NCBI GenBank assembly: GCA_039619475.1
Contig: CM077116.1
Span: 5,022,001-5,086,000, forward strand
Origin: Icerya purchasi
Taxonomy: Eukaryota > Arthropoda > Insecta > Hemiptera > Monophlebidae
DNA length: 64,000 nucleotides
Reading direction: 5' to 3'
Every line of letters starts with the position of its first letter. The stretch's first letter is position 1. This document shows, piece after piece, positions 9,873 to 21,447 of this stretch. The notes beneath the pieces are model-generated. The model was not told where the DNA came from. It did no database searches and was given only the letters and a program-made list of their open reading frames with translations. The translations under genes and the position numbers were made by a program.

Positions 9873-10155
9873 GTCAGTGCGCTTTTGTAACGATCGGAGA
9901 ATAAGGAAAAATTTTTGGAACCGTAGAAAATGAGAAATATACTTAGACTAATTTTATAATACTTACGGACGGAAAAATAATCGTAAGTGAGAAAAAATAA
10001 TAAATATACTTGCACTAATTCTATGATACTTAGGCTTTGAAAAATTATTATGAACGATAGGGAAACTATCGAGAGCAGAGTGTGCACGGGATCGAATGGT
10101 TCGCTTTCGTGGTGGCTAACACTATGGTAGATATAAGCGTGTGATCTGTCAGTGC

Positions 10156-10492
10156 TAGTGATGTGCGATTTCGAAATGTTTTTACAATCGAAACAATCAA
10201 CAATCGTCAAAAAAAAAAAAACAAAAAAACAATCGAATGATTTTGATTCAAATGATTTTAATTTGAATGATTTTGATTCGAATGATTTTAATTCGAATGA
10301 TTTTGATTTGAATGATTTTTGATTCGAATGATTTTAATTCGAATGATTTTGATTCGAATGATTGATGTGAATACGAATGAATTATACGAATGAAATAACA
10401 TTTCGAATGCAACTGTGGAACAATCGAATGCATTCGAAGTTATCGAACAATCGAATAATTCGAATGAAACATTTCGAAGTTTCCCATCACTA
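10156..10492. mobile_element. hAT-like MITE, copy 3
   Basis: TAGTGATGTGCGATTTCGAA at the left and CATCACTA at the right, flanked by GTCAGTGC (10148-10155) and GTCAGTAC (10493-10500). It is a tandem-duplication copy of the 9544-9872 element with a slightly different minisatellite length. Confidence 0.85.
10231..10364. repeat. 15-bp minisatellite inside MITE copy 3
   Basis: The same AATGATTTTRATTYG unit as in copy 2, with a 1-bp irregularity near 10320. Confidence 0.85.
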
Positions 10493-10729
10493 GTCAGTAC
10501 GTTTTTGTAACGATCGGAGAATAAAGAAAAAATTTTCGGAACCGTAGAAAATGAGAAATATACTTAGACCAATTTTTATAATGCTTAGGCATGGAAAAAA
10601 TAAAAAAATTAAAAAATACATTTGAATGGTATAAAGCAGGGAATAGGGAGCTCACGTTAGTTTTATGCTTTAAATATTATACTTTGGTTAATTTAAAAAA
10701 AAAATTACGATATCGCTAACGATCGACAT

Positions 10730-10924
10730 GTGTGTGAGAACGATGCATGCGCTTTTACTTGGTTTAAATCAGTTGTTGCAGTGGAAATATTACGTCAGAA
10801 AAATGTCATTCCGTCAGGAATAGTTGGTTACATATGCGCATTGAATAAAGTAGTCATGAGCTTTGAGTATGAGTATGTTTTTGTGTTAGTGTGTACATGT
10901 AGGGTGTATCCATCTACAATATGA
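10730..10924 (+). other. small conserved coding module, copy 3
   Basis: A 64-codon open frame whose residues 12-37 (FKSVVAVEILRQKN then VIPSGIVGYICAL) align with module copies 1 and 2. Its first residues come from the satellite unit start and its last residues from element R, so only the middle is conserved. There is no divergent paralogue gene here; the satellite-like array occupies that side. Confidence 0.5.
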
Positions 10925-11003
10925 CATAGAATGTAATAGAAAGTATAAGAATGTTAAGATCCGGTTTCAACGGTTGCGTTAGCATTTACGTGTAGCGCTA
11001 TGA
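10875..11003 (+). repeat. recurrent intergenic element R, copy c
   Basis: GTTAGTGTGTACATGTAGGG, then ATAGAAAGTATAAGAATGTT, then AAGATCCGGTTTCAACGGTT, then ACGTGTAGCGCTATG. It unites the block types of copies a and b in the palindrome arms and follows module copy 3 as copy a follows module copy 1. Confidence 0.65.
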
Positions 11004-11679
11004 GAGAAGCATTTTCGCTTTTGCGATGTGTGAGATAGAGACTTACCCCTCCCGTACATAATGTATCGGACAAAGAAAAGTTTTACGCAACTGACCGAAC
11101 GAAAATCTTCGCGATTCCTAGAAATACCGGAACGGCGAAAACCTGTATTTCACCGCGATTCCTGCAGACTGACCACTAATAATATTGATAACAACAAAAT
11201 CCAATAATGATAATAACTAATTTTATATATGTTACGAATGCTCATAACCGTATATACATCATTGTGTGTGTGTGCGTAATCCTCCAAAACCAGTCGCTAC
11301 CGAATAACGGTAATTTACATACAAGCAAAGGCATGCATCGGTCAATTGATTGACAGGTACAAGGTCACTTGCGATGGCACGCGTACGAATTTATCGCGAT
11401 AGTGATGATGACGGTGATTTTTACATGTGTGTGCAGACGTATATACATGTACATTTACATGTGTGTGCAGTAATTAAGGGATCGACAATCAAATGGAATG
11501 TGGTTCCGCGGTCCGAGACGCTCCGGAAACGGCTCTGGAAGGCCTTAATCAACGGTGGCGGCATCCTTTGGCCGTGAATCGGCTTTTTCCCTCTACTCCG
11601 GAGATTTCCTTAAAACATTTACATAAACGTATTATATTTTGATTTAAAAAAAAAAATTCTTATTATTTTTACTGTCAAT
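11004..11679. other. unassigned stretch before Helitron sequence
   Basis: Contains a 75-codon open frame (11350-11577) with no family I recognise, and some GT-rich DNA near 11.26-11.46 kb. From about 11.48 kb it may belong to the Helitron fragment that follows. Confidence 0.35.
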
Positions 11680-11895
11680 ATGCCTCGCAGGCGTAAATCT
11701 GATCTAGCACGTAACTCTAACAGAGCTCGAGCTGCGAAAGTAGCTAGAAATGAGGAATCTCAAGAGCAGACACAGACCAGACAGATTTTAGATGCCGAGC
11801 GTCACTCCTCTCAAAAGGTTTCAGAGACCTTAGAACAGACTCCGGCACGGCAAGCTTTAGACGCTGAGTGTCACTCCTCTCAAAGGGCTGCCGAG
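11680..11895 (+). pseudogene. N-terminal fragment of a Helitron Rep/helicase-type protein
   Basis: The frame starts MPRRRKSDLARNSNRARAAK and continues with two copies of a charged repeat containing EQT-x-x-RQ-x-LDAE-x-HSSQ. A basic MPR(R/K)-start followed by such repeats is what I recall at the N-terminus of insect Helitron RepHel proteins and related PIF1-helicase transposon proteins. The frame then runs into unrelated non-coding Helitron DNA near 11895, so Rep and helicase domains are absent. Confidence rests on the N-terminal pattern only. Confidence 0.6.
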
Positions 11896-12340
11896 ATTAT
11901 AAATGCGATAGTAACTCTGTGTGTCTGTCTGTCTGTCTATCTGTTACCTTTTCACGCTTAAACCGCTTAACTGATTTTTTTACGACAAAGCTTTTCATTG
12001 TAATATAAAGGCCATCCATTTGAGATATATATATATATTTAATAGTAAATGAATATACACTGGCAGGACAACGTCTGAAAAACGTTGTTTACAAAAATGT
12101 GTTGAATTAAAATTTTACTACTGTAATTGTAAATAAACGAAAATAATTACATAAAAGTAAATAATAAAAAAAATGTATAGAAGTAAATACCTAATAAAAA
12201 AAAACAATAATAATAAAAAAAAAAAAACCTATAGTTATAATTTAATAATAAAATCTCTTTCATTTATATTTGTTTTCACGTCGAAACAGCTTACTTGAAA
12301 TAATAATTCTCCGTGGACAACGTCACGGGTTAAAAGCTAG
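11895..12340 (+). mobile_element. non-autonomous Helitron
   Basis: The left part, ATTATAAATGCGATAGTAAC followed by CTGTCTGTCTGTCT and a TTACCTTTTCACGC...AAACCGC block, is the familiar start of insect Helitrons, lacking the first few bases. The right end has a hairpin CCGTGGACAACGTCACGG (12311-12328), then CTAG at 12337-12340 followed by T, as expected for a Helitron 3' terminus. The interior is AT-rich and non-coding. Confidence 0.8.
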
Positions 12341-15300
12341 TATATTCATAAACCAGAAATATTAATTACAAATTATCATCCGTAAAATGGCATTCGGTAT
12401 ATTTGAACGTAACATTTAAATCCGTTCTACCAAGCGTAAATGGATATATTCCATAAACGAAGACGTGGCGCCTTTATTTAATTGCCACGGTGAATATATG
12501 TATTGTCGGTTAAGCAACCGGTGTTTCTTTTGGGCGGATTTGATCTGCCGCTGCGCAACGTTGAAATTGACAAAAATTTCGTTTCACCATAAATGTATTA
12601 GTTTTTACCGTGTTTTAATCAGTGTATTGTTTACATTTTAATAAACCCTAAACAGTAAACATTAGTCTGGCCTAGCTTTTTTTCGTAGAATATTCTCGAA
12701 GACAAAACTTTTTAATCAGCCATTTTCTAGACCCTAAAAATCCCTTGAATTTCATCAAAATCGTCAGATCTGTTTTTGAGAAGGCAATTATATACGTGCG
12801 ATTGTTGACGGCTCTATAGATTTTAATCAAATTCGAGGACTTTTTTAGCGTCCACAAATCGATTAGTAGTCAAGGAAAGTCCTATAAAAATTCTATTAAA
12901 GGAGTAATTCTAAAAATCGAAGGTGAGCAGTGTTCAATATTAGTGACCTCACTTACAGAGTTATTAAATGAGTGAAAATAGAACGAATTATTCTTATTTA
13001 ACCTTTTTTCGAAATAACAAATTAAAAACAGATTTCGCGGAGTAAAAGAAATTTTTAATTTTTCATAGCAATTTTAAACGTTACACTAATTAAAATATAC
13101 TCTGATTATTGCAGACTTTACGGCTGATTCCGATGTAAGAATATTTCGTATTATTACGTGTAACGCGAGAATAATTCGAATCCATATAACGTGCATAAAT
13201 TATTGGCACATTTTTCATTATTTTTGAATACTCATTAAGCACTTTGATTGATCAGAAATTTTACCGGATGCTATAAAATAGCGAATGATTTTCGCAGTAA
13301 CTTTTTGCGCTTTGCGACCGATTTAAACATTTGAAAATTATCCAAATATTAAACAGATATCCGGAAATAATGAGAATTTCAGAGCAGCGAAAAAAATTTA
13401 ATATAGAAATCTCTTATATAAATGAGCGAGATAGTAAAAGTGGATATCAGCTTATAAAACACGCGATATTCTCGCCTGACCCATGTGACTTTGTATAAAA
13501 ATGAGAACGGAGTTGAAATATTAATGCGCAAAACGATGTATCACTCAACATCGTATTTGACGAAGCCTTGCGATAGAATTTATTCGAAAGTTTCACAACT
13601 TTCCTACGAAAAATCTGTCATTCTACGAGATTGTTAAATCATCGCCGAGCGCAAAGTGACGGCGATCGTAGCGCGCAGAAGCCACAGACTGTATATATAT
13701 ATATCGGAGAAATGTAAAAACGGTTATTCGGAGTTACATTGGTTCGGGAATAGCTTGAGAACAGGCACAGATTAGAACGTGGTAGAGCAACAAAGTGTCT
13801 GTAACCGGATTAAAATTCGGACGGTGTCGAATAAACGAATTTTACCTTGATGGTCTTAATTTGCAATTAAGGATACTCGACGCAACAGAAGAACCGCGCT
13901 AAATGTAAACAGGTTAGTTATGAGAGTCCAGAGGACTGCACGGTGATTTTATTTGTGTGTGTCTGTGTGCTTAGAATACAATAGAAAGATAATCGAAGTA
14001 CTGAAGGACAGGTGTAGGGCCAGAGGAAAGATGGAGGTTGCTGCACGCTCCGATTTCAGTGTGAGTTACAAAAACGAAAACAGAAAAAATAAGCAGAGAA
14101 AAATAACAATAATCAGCATCGCGGTTACGATCATGAGCGAAGTAAAAACGGACGTAAACAAATTACTTGGAAAGCCGTGCACGCCTAAGCGTTATCCACT
14201 CAGGGGTAACCTGAAGTAGTTTACAAATATGGAAACTGGGCTAGTAGGCTGTTGGCCGCTGATCGGCTTGTTCTGCGGCACGAGATCACGATGCATCTCT
14301 CGTAATCTCGTTCGTTCATTCTGCTCAGTTCGTCCTTCCCCTATTTTCGAACTAGACGGAGACCACCAGCACGAACAGCGAATTCGAACTTAAATTTCAG
14401 ACACGATTAGCCTCGGCTGACACACAAATTACCGATACCCCCCTCCCTTTCAATTACTAAATACGCGACAACTTTACTCCGTGAAAAAACGAATAAACAG
14501 GCCTTCTTTAACTCGTATTCGAACGTTAGTACGAATAGTTAATTTCGCGAATGAGGTTAATTTGAAGAAAAAAGGAAAGTGTTTTCATTTCCTAATGACT
14601 GCTAATGCTGAAGCAGTTTTAGCGTTTGCTCCAAGTGTTAACGAGGAGGGAGAATTTGAATTTTTTTCGAACTTGTTCTAATTTTGAAGTATCTTCATTT
14701 ATTAATAACGGATAGCGGACAATATGTACACCATTGATAGACGCTGGCCATAATCGCGACATCACAAAATGTGATTAAACATGCAACTATAGAATCGTGC
14801 TGACTTGGGCGTGACTTCTCTATTCTGGCTTTGCGCAGTCAGCGGAGTTACGGATAAAGTGAAGTTAATTCGATGAAAATGTGCCGATTTCGCATTTTGC
14901 GTTAGGTGATCTTCACGTTAATTTTTAGATCTACTTTGGGGACCGGTTAGGGTGAAGTTAAAGGCAGTAACCATCCTTATAACTTATGTTTATGTTGAGT
15001 GGGATCGGGGAAAGTTTGATCTAAAAAATTCAGTTAAGTCAGTCAGCTATTATACTATTCGAGAACTATACGAAAATCGATACGACCGAAACCATTGGAC
15101 ATAGTAGTGACCAATTTTTGTTCATTTTGATGACTTCCGCTAACTGCTATTAGAAAGGGGGGAAAAACGTTATTAATCAAAATGATATTGAATAGTTCTA
15201 GAATCAGTTAAAGAACTTGCTAAGCATTCTGAAGCATGACAGTGTGCTCAAACGTTTCATTCGTTTTATAAAATTTGTTAGCTTTACCGAGGTTACCGGG

Positions 15301-18300
15301 CATTACTGAGAGGTATCTACCGAATGAGAAACATGAACTAGCACCCTTTTATAGAAAAAATCTGACGACATAATTTAAACAAACCCACGCCGATTTTTTC
15401 CCGTTTATTGCAAATTAGAAATGGTATATGTATACCGAATTTGACATCTATACTATAGATCAATAAATGATCTCTCGGCGTACAATAATTAAAAACTTGA
15501 AATTTTCGGTCTACTTTTGACTCCGTATTTAAACATTTTCAGCAAATTAGAAGATGCATTGAAATTTCAAATGTCAGCCGGTCTTTCGGGTATTATTAAA
15601 TATTTTTCGATTTTTGAATAAATATATTCGACATTTTAAAATTTGCGAACACATCTTTCTTCTTTTTTTTTTTTTTAGCGAGTTCATCAAAATGGAATTA
15701 TTGGCCAAGAACAGAAAAACAAAAGGGAGAATGAAAACTCAGATCTTATCAGAGATAATCGACAAAAATGGATCGAGAGCTCTTTGATAACGCAAAGAGA
15801 AGGAAGTGAGAGAATGCATGAAACACTGTGGAACGTTATTCATATTAAAATAGGTGTTACGTTAGGTTTTTGTTTTTTTTTTTTTTTATAAGAGAACCCC
15901 TCAAAATTATTTTCATTTTAACAAAGAATATGTCAACAGTGTATGCGCGTATTAAGAAATTGGAAAAACAGAAATTAATAACCGACAAAGAAACATCGCG
16001 TATAATTAAAATTAAATAAAACTGTACATGTGATAAAAATAAAAGTCCCCGAATAAGTGAAACCTTCGACTTTAGCTAAATCTTCCGATTACTTGATATT
16101 CGGTCGTTGGATCAAAAAATAAATTCGTATTTTACGGCATTCGTTTAATAATTGCCAACACACCAATCAACCCACTTTTTTCCTTTCGCTCTTCCCCAAC
16201 GTTGGATCAGTTATAAAATCTCTTTTGCCTTTTCTATTCAACATAGCCCACTTAATCTAACATGGAGCATATTTCTACACAAACCAAACTGCAATGGCCG
16301 ACCCTTGTTATTATCCCTTTCGTACACTTCAATCTTTCGGCCCTAATCGGTTCCTCGTATGCCTAAAATCAAAAATTTCTTTTTAATAAATATTCCACTT
16401 TTCTCAATGCTCTATTCAAAATCTTGTAGTTCGATATTCTATCTGTGTATGCAAAACGATATTATTAACATCATCGGTGATAAAGTACTACCGTTCTTCA
16501 GTTCTACCGGGCCTATCTAATACTTTACAAAATTCATCATAAGCACAAAATCTCCTCCTAAAGGTATAAAATTGTGCGCTGCCTGTTCGCCAATAGTTGC
16601 TCGTCTTTGGTCTTTTCAGAAATGATGCGTTAATGTAGTTTCCATAAAATTGGGCATTCCTATTGCCCTAGAATATTTCTTTTTATATTCTGAATAATTG
16701 AATCTACGCACCATTATCGCGATTATCGTTATTTTTCACCCGCATCTGTTTATCGTCAAATTCTCATTAACAGATTGTAACTCTTTACTCCTGCATGCCT
16801 GATTTGATCGTGCTCGCACATGTAGCGGCTGCAGACGCCGAACAGCGATATAATGAAAATTTCCATTACCGCGAAAACTACCTACAGAGTCCAAGTTCTC
16901 CTTATTTCACACATACCTTCGAGTTGAATAATATTGCGTAACTTTTGGTAAACTATTCGCTGAAAGTTCTGTTTTTCCTAATTATACCTGACAGAGTTAA
17001 TGAAAAATTCGGAATTCCATCTAAACGGTAGACGAAAAAAGTATGCATTAGCATTGATCATGATTTCTTTCTACCCCTTCGCTGCAATCTTATTATAGAG
17101 AGAAATATTCGTGGCTTCTATTCACGACAATGTCGTTTTTATACCGGCGATTACGGCCGCGCGCAAAACGTTTTCGCGTTATGTTTGGAAATTCGGTTGC
17201 ATTTGAATGAAATACATGTTTTTGCGTTTGTCCGTTGTAATAGCTGTAAATGTACCGTGGAACTGAAAATTGTTACGCCATCAGCCGTAAATTTAAAAAA
17301 ATGGCAATCAATTAAAATCGAATTTTCCATATAAGATCAACTGAAAGTACCGCAGGTTTGATTGATTTTTATACACGCATTACACATGCGCATGTATGTA
17401 ATCAAAATGGCAAAGAGCACGTAGAAGCTGATTGGTCGCGGCTTTCCTGCTAAAATATAAGTTTAAGTTGTTGATACAAAGTTGAACTTTAGTAATGTTA
17501 CTGCGCACTGCTTCAGGAACAGTGCCAGCATGAAAAGCGACTGTAGATGGCACGCACACACAATCATGCGCCGTGTACCTCGATCGCGGTTCTGATTCCT
17601 CTTCGCTCGTAAGTCAATGGAATTGTTAAACTATCTCTAGACTAAATAGAAAGATATGTACAACTTCTCAAAATGAAACGAGCCGTAATCGTAATAATCG
17701 GAAATATCGGCAGACGTCTTTATCTTTTAGATTAAGAGAAATTCGCTGCTTCGGTCAAATAAAGCGAACAAAAAAGCAGCGTATCATTTCTTGGATAACA
17801 GCAGACTAGACTATCTATTTTTTTCGCAACGAGAAATGCTGCAAGCCAGTCTCAGGTGGCTTATTTCTCGCCGAAAACGAACAGAGATTCTCTCTGTAAA
17901 CGAGCATACAAAGGTTCTCTGATTCACTCGCACGTATAATAATTCTAAATGTAAAATTATTATCTATAACGTACCTCAGGGCGATTAAGGTTGATAAACG
18001 TTTCCAACTTATTTCTATTTATAAAAATGCTGCCCCTGTCTTCGGGCATACCAGTTTTTTTTCCTTAATTTCCCTCGGCACCGAATTAACGTGCATTTTA
18101 TCGGGATATTTGCAAAACTTCCGGTTAACTGTATCGTTATCAACGGAACAATCATTTTACTACCGATAGAACGAATTTTCCTCGCTTCATACTTTAGAGT
18201 GCGTCCTTTTTCTTTTTTCTTTTTACTCAGTCATCATTGGCACATTTGTATACTATGCACAATTTTCCGCGAATTAGTTAAACGATGCAGAATCAATTGC

Positions 18301-18368
18301 TAACGTTCACCTAATTCGGAACTAGCGTGCTACGAAAGATGGCGCTGTTGAAAATTGCAATGAAAAAA
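12341..18368. other. unassigned non-coding DNA
   Basis: About 6 kb with no convincing gene or repeat family. Short open frames at 13953-14219 and 14481-14681 show no recognisable motif. A relatively GC-rich patch at 14.2-14.4 kb and a (TA)n tract near 13.69 kb could mark promoter-like sequence, but nothing proves it. Confidence 0.4.
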
Positions 18369-18538
18369 TTAAGAATAGTTATCGCCTAAATGGAAGAATA
18401 TTCCGACACACTCCTGGCCTCGGCACTGTAGTATGATGGTGTTAATGGATTTGGCGGCGTCGCTTTTATAACTGATTCGAATTATGGCTTGTGCATCCGG
18501 GCGAACAAGTAGCATCACGCACCGATCATCAATCGGAC
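18369..18538 (-). other. possible host exon (minus strand)
   Basis: An open stretch with protein-like composition: PIDDRCVMLLVRPDAQAI, then IRISYKSDAAKSINTIILQC. It directly follows TGTTATTACAG on the minus strand, a reasonable splice acceptor. A weak donor GGA|GTGTGT occurs at 18412/18411; otherwise the frame ends at 18369. The family is not recognised. It could equally be a chance frame. Confidence 0.3.
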
Positions 18539-18801
18539 CTGTAATAACAGCCGTGCCAGGTCGACGTAGCAATTTCAGGTATTGCGCTATCGGTCGAGTT
18601 GTTTCGCTTGCCGGGCTTTTTAATTTTCAGCGCCGCTTAGCGCCTACGTTGATGCGGAGAAAGACGATTTTTCGAATTTACCGCGTTAGTCTCGCCAACG
18701 AAATCTCGCATTCGGTAAGAATTCAAAACGCTTGCGATAAATTCGAGCCATTTTGAATTTGTTTTGTTCTTTTTATTAATTTTCGGTGCGATCGTGTTTA
18801 A

Positions 18802-18980
18802 TCAGTAAATCGACATAATTGTTATGAGATTTCGAGAATTTTCAATGAATTCTGATTTTAGAATTAGATATTTTAATCCGGATACACTCAATCCCTTATT
18901 TTCTATTATTCTGACTGCATCTCCAGCATCTTTTTGCAACAACAGTCCTCCTAGTGTGATTGTTTTATCATCTAAGGTAC
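18802..18980 (-). other. possible host terminal exon (minus strand)
   Basis: After AAAAATTTCAG on the minus strand, an open frame encodes TLDDKTITLGGLLLQKDAGD, then AVRIIENKGLSVSGLKYLIL, and stops at 18802. The alternating hydrophobic pattern looks like a small alpha/beta domain. Family unknown. The candidate at 18369-18538 is on the same strand just downstream, but I see no clear donor joining them. Confidence 0.35.
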
Positions 18981-19047
18981 CTGAAATTTTTAAAAAGGTG
19001 TTATTAATATCCGTAACATGATTGAGAGACGAATAATAAGACAACAC

Positions 19048-20798
19048 TATAAACCCATCTAACCTAATACTCCGAACGTATCTCGATACGGTCGATTACG
19101 TTTACAATTTCTCGTAAGTTCATTATTGGGCATTTGTCAACTAGGTTCAATAAACTTCCGTCATCACTTTACCAATGAAATCTGGCGTCGTTTCCATTCT
19201 ACCACACGTGTCTTTTTTTATACGAATAAAGCTGCGCATGCAAATCATATATTCTTCGAATGTCACACACTCTACTTCGTCATAAATTATATTCAGCCGA
19301 TCAATATCAAATGTTTTCTCGCTTCCCGAAATCTAAAAATTTATAAATTGCCGAATAATTTGATTCTTAAAGCAAAAATATTTTAATACAATTAATTTAG
19401 ATACCGAGTCGATGGGTTTTGTTATAGGACCCCCCTCGCAACAAAAAGATACACCAGAAAGTTTTGTAACAGAAACCGTAACAGCTATAGATCTGATTTT
19501 ATTACACATTTATCTGTTAAATTGAAATCGTGACGATTTAGTGTTCAATTTCGTGTTTTTGAACTGCGACTCCATCGTAACCATTCGCCCCGTTATTTTC
19601 AGTATTTTAAATGATTTTTGATATTAGATAGCCATATTCCAGAAATTAGTATTATGTCTACATGATGATTCAATAAAAAGATTTTCAATCTGCAGTTCCA
19701 CTAAAGTACCTGTGTCGTAAAAAATCACACAAAAAAAGTAAAAAACTTTAATATTTCTCTAGATATGCACACAACGTTTGCGAATTATTTAAAAACTGTT
19801 TGAAACACACCTTTTTCAAGCTTTTCCTTTGAAATTTTCACAAGCATCGCAAATTTCATTAAAGAACAATAACAAAAATTGCTTTTTTTTTCCCTTTTTT
19901 TTTCTTCAAATTTACAGTTACCCGCTCTTTAGCTAGAAAAACGTTAATACCTGTGACGCGACAATGCCCGTTTTGAATTTCCTGCAAATTTTGATAGTTT
20001 CATTGAAGAATTAAAACTTTCTATCAATTTGCCAGTAAAAAATATTTTAAATTTTACATTTAATAGATGCGGTAGTGAATTAAGATTATTTTTTAATGAT
20101 TTCTTATATGGGGTTTTAAACCCTGTACTTCATATTTTCGGCCCTTTTTTTTTTTCTGTTTTTCTGGTTTGTGGTTCGTGGATTAATCGGTGGTCTCAAA
20201 ATTTACACATTCCTTCAGGAAAAACGTTTTAGCCGTAATTTATGCGTAAAGTTTCAAGTTTTTATGTTAAACATTCTGAAATTATTGAATTTTAATGCCC
20301 GTTAGCGTTTTACTTCTTGTTCGTTAATTTTTTGAATCGTCGGATTTTCTGAGCTTAATCGTCATCAGATGATGATATGTTCCTTTATAAAATAAAAAAT
20401 GTAATATTTACTGATGTAGGTAAAAACATTATTATTAAGTATTACTTTTTGATAATATGCAAAAAATTAAAATAAAATGTTTGCTGCGACAAATATAAAT
20501 TACAGATAAAATTATTATTTTTTTTTTTTTAAAAAAAAGTACCGCTTTTAAAATCTACTATAAAAGTTTAATAAAAACGTATTAAAAAGTAAAAAATTAC
20601 GAAATAATATATTTTAAAATATACCTTAAGGTGATATTATGATAATTCTAATGCAACATTAACTATTATTAGAATTGGCTCGGAAATCACAAATCGCAAT
20701 ACGAATTAAAATCTGCAATAAATATTTATTACATTGTTTCTAGATATTATAATTTTAATTATAGTGTCTACTATAGAAAGAATTGATGTTATATAAAT
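19048..20798. other. unassigned non-coding DNA
   Basis: AT-rich, homopolymer-rich sequence. No gene or repeat family recognised. Confidence 0.4.
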
Positions 20799-21411
20799 TA
20801 TTATTATTATTATTATTATTCGTATGTCTTCGGCTATCTTTAACTGTACTTAAATTATTATTATTACATTAAAATTTAAAACCAAAGTTAATACGTTAAG
20901 ATTCAAATCAAAATTAAAATTGAGGTAGGGTATGTTACATTCGTTATATCTATCTATACATCGGCATCCAATTTCTCCAGCCACTTCCTTGCGCGGCTTG
21001 ACAGCTTTTTAATTTCGCTCCAACCGCCCTCCAATGCCCGCATTTGACATTTATCCAAGATGTGGTCCATCGACTGTTCGTCTTTGCCGCAGTCACACAC
21101 TGCCTCATTAGTGAGTCCCCACCTTTTCATCATTTTTCCGCATCGCCCCTGTTCTAGTGCAGGTTTTCTTGCGGAGATCAAATGTCCGGTTCCTGGATGA
21201 TTTCTCTTTTGTCTGGGTCATTTTCCGCTAATTCCCATCTCCAGGCCTGCTTCCCGTCAAACTTTTCAGTGATTAACTCTGCTGCGGTCCGGTAGGCCGG
21301 TTTCCTCGATTTTTTCACGGTTCCCGTTATTATTCTCATGACTGCGTTGAGTTCAGTGTCAATTTTCTTTGTGTGCGCACTGTTTAGCCACACTGGGGCT
21401 GCATATTCGAT
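20799..21411 (-). mobile_element. 3' end of a non-LTR retrotransposon
   Basis: Read on the minus strand, a frame containing VWLNSAHTKKIDTELNAVMR and IITGTVKKSRKPAYR joins, after an apparent deletion or frame change near 21180, a C-terminal part with VCDCGKDEQSMDHILDKC and WLEKLDADV. The Cys/His finger following WGLTNEA is typical of the C-terminus of insect non-LTR reverse transcriptases. The 3' untranslated part ends in an (AAT)n tail (the ATT run near 20800-20820 on the plus strand). The reverse transcriptase core is missing, so the copy is 5'-truncated and internally deleted. Confidence 0.8.
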
Positions 21412-21447
21412 GTTACATAAAAATTATCATAATGTCACTTTAAGGTA

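Larger units (their letters stand above)
9361..10584. repeat. 612-bp tandem duplication containing a MITE in each unit
   Basis: Unit A (about 9361-9972) and unit B (about 9973-10584) match at a constant offset of 612 bp, for example GTAAGTGAGA at 9371 and 9983, and the MITE starts at 9544 and 10156. The flanking 8-bp target is the same in both, so the MITE inserted once and was then duplicated with its surroundings. Confidence 0.9.
8640..10730. repeat. satellite-like array of diverged units of about 0.2 kb
   Basis: A unit with a GTGTGTGAGAATGATGCGTG-type start, a GCTTTCG motif, AATTTTTAGAACC, GAAAACATACATAAATACTTA, and AATCGTAAGTGAGAAAAAAT followed by AATATACTTAG recurs near 8.88, 9.08, 9.26, 9.46, 10.07 and 10.72 kb. 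The two later units also hold MITEs. Repeated low-complexity peptides read from the minus strand here come from the array and are not genes. The last unit runs directly into module copy 3. Confidence 0.7.

Noticed and set aside
9613..10364. CRISPR-like regular repeats
   Set aside because: The 15-bp units are directly contiguous without spacers, and the genome is eukaryotic.
9592..10433. Minus-strand open frames with repeated SFELKS/IIRIK peptides
   Set aside because: They are translations of the 15-bp minisatellite inside the MITEs.
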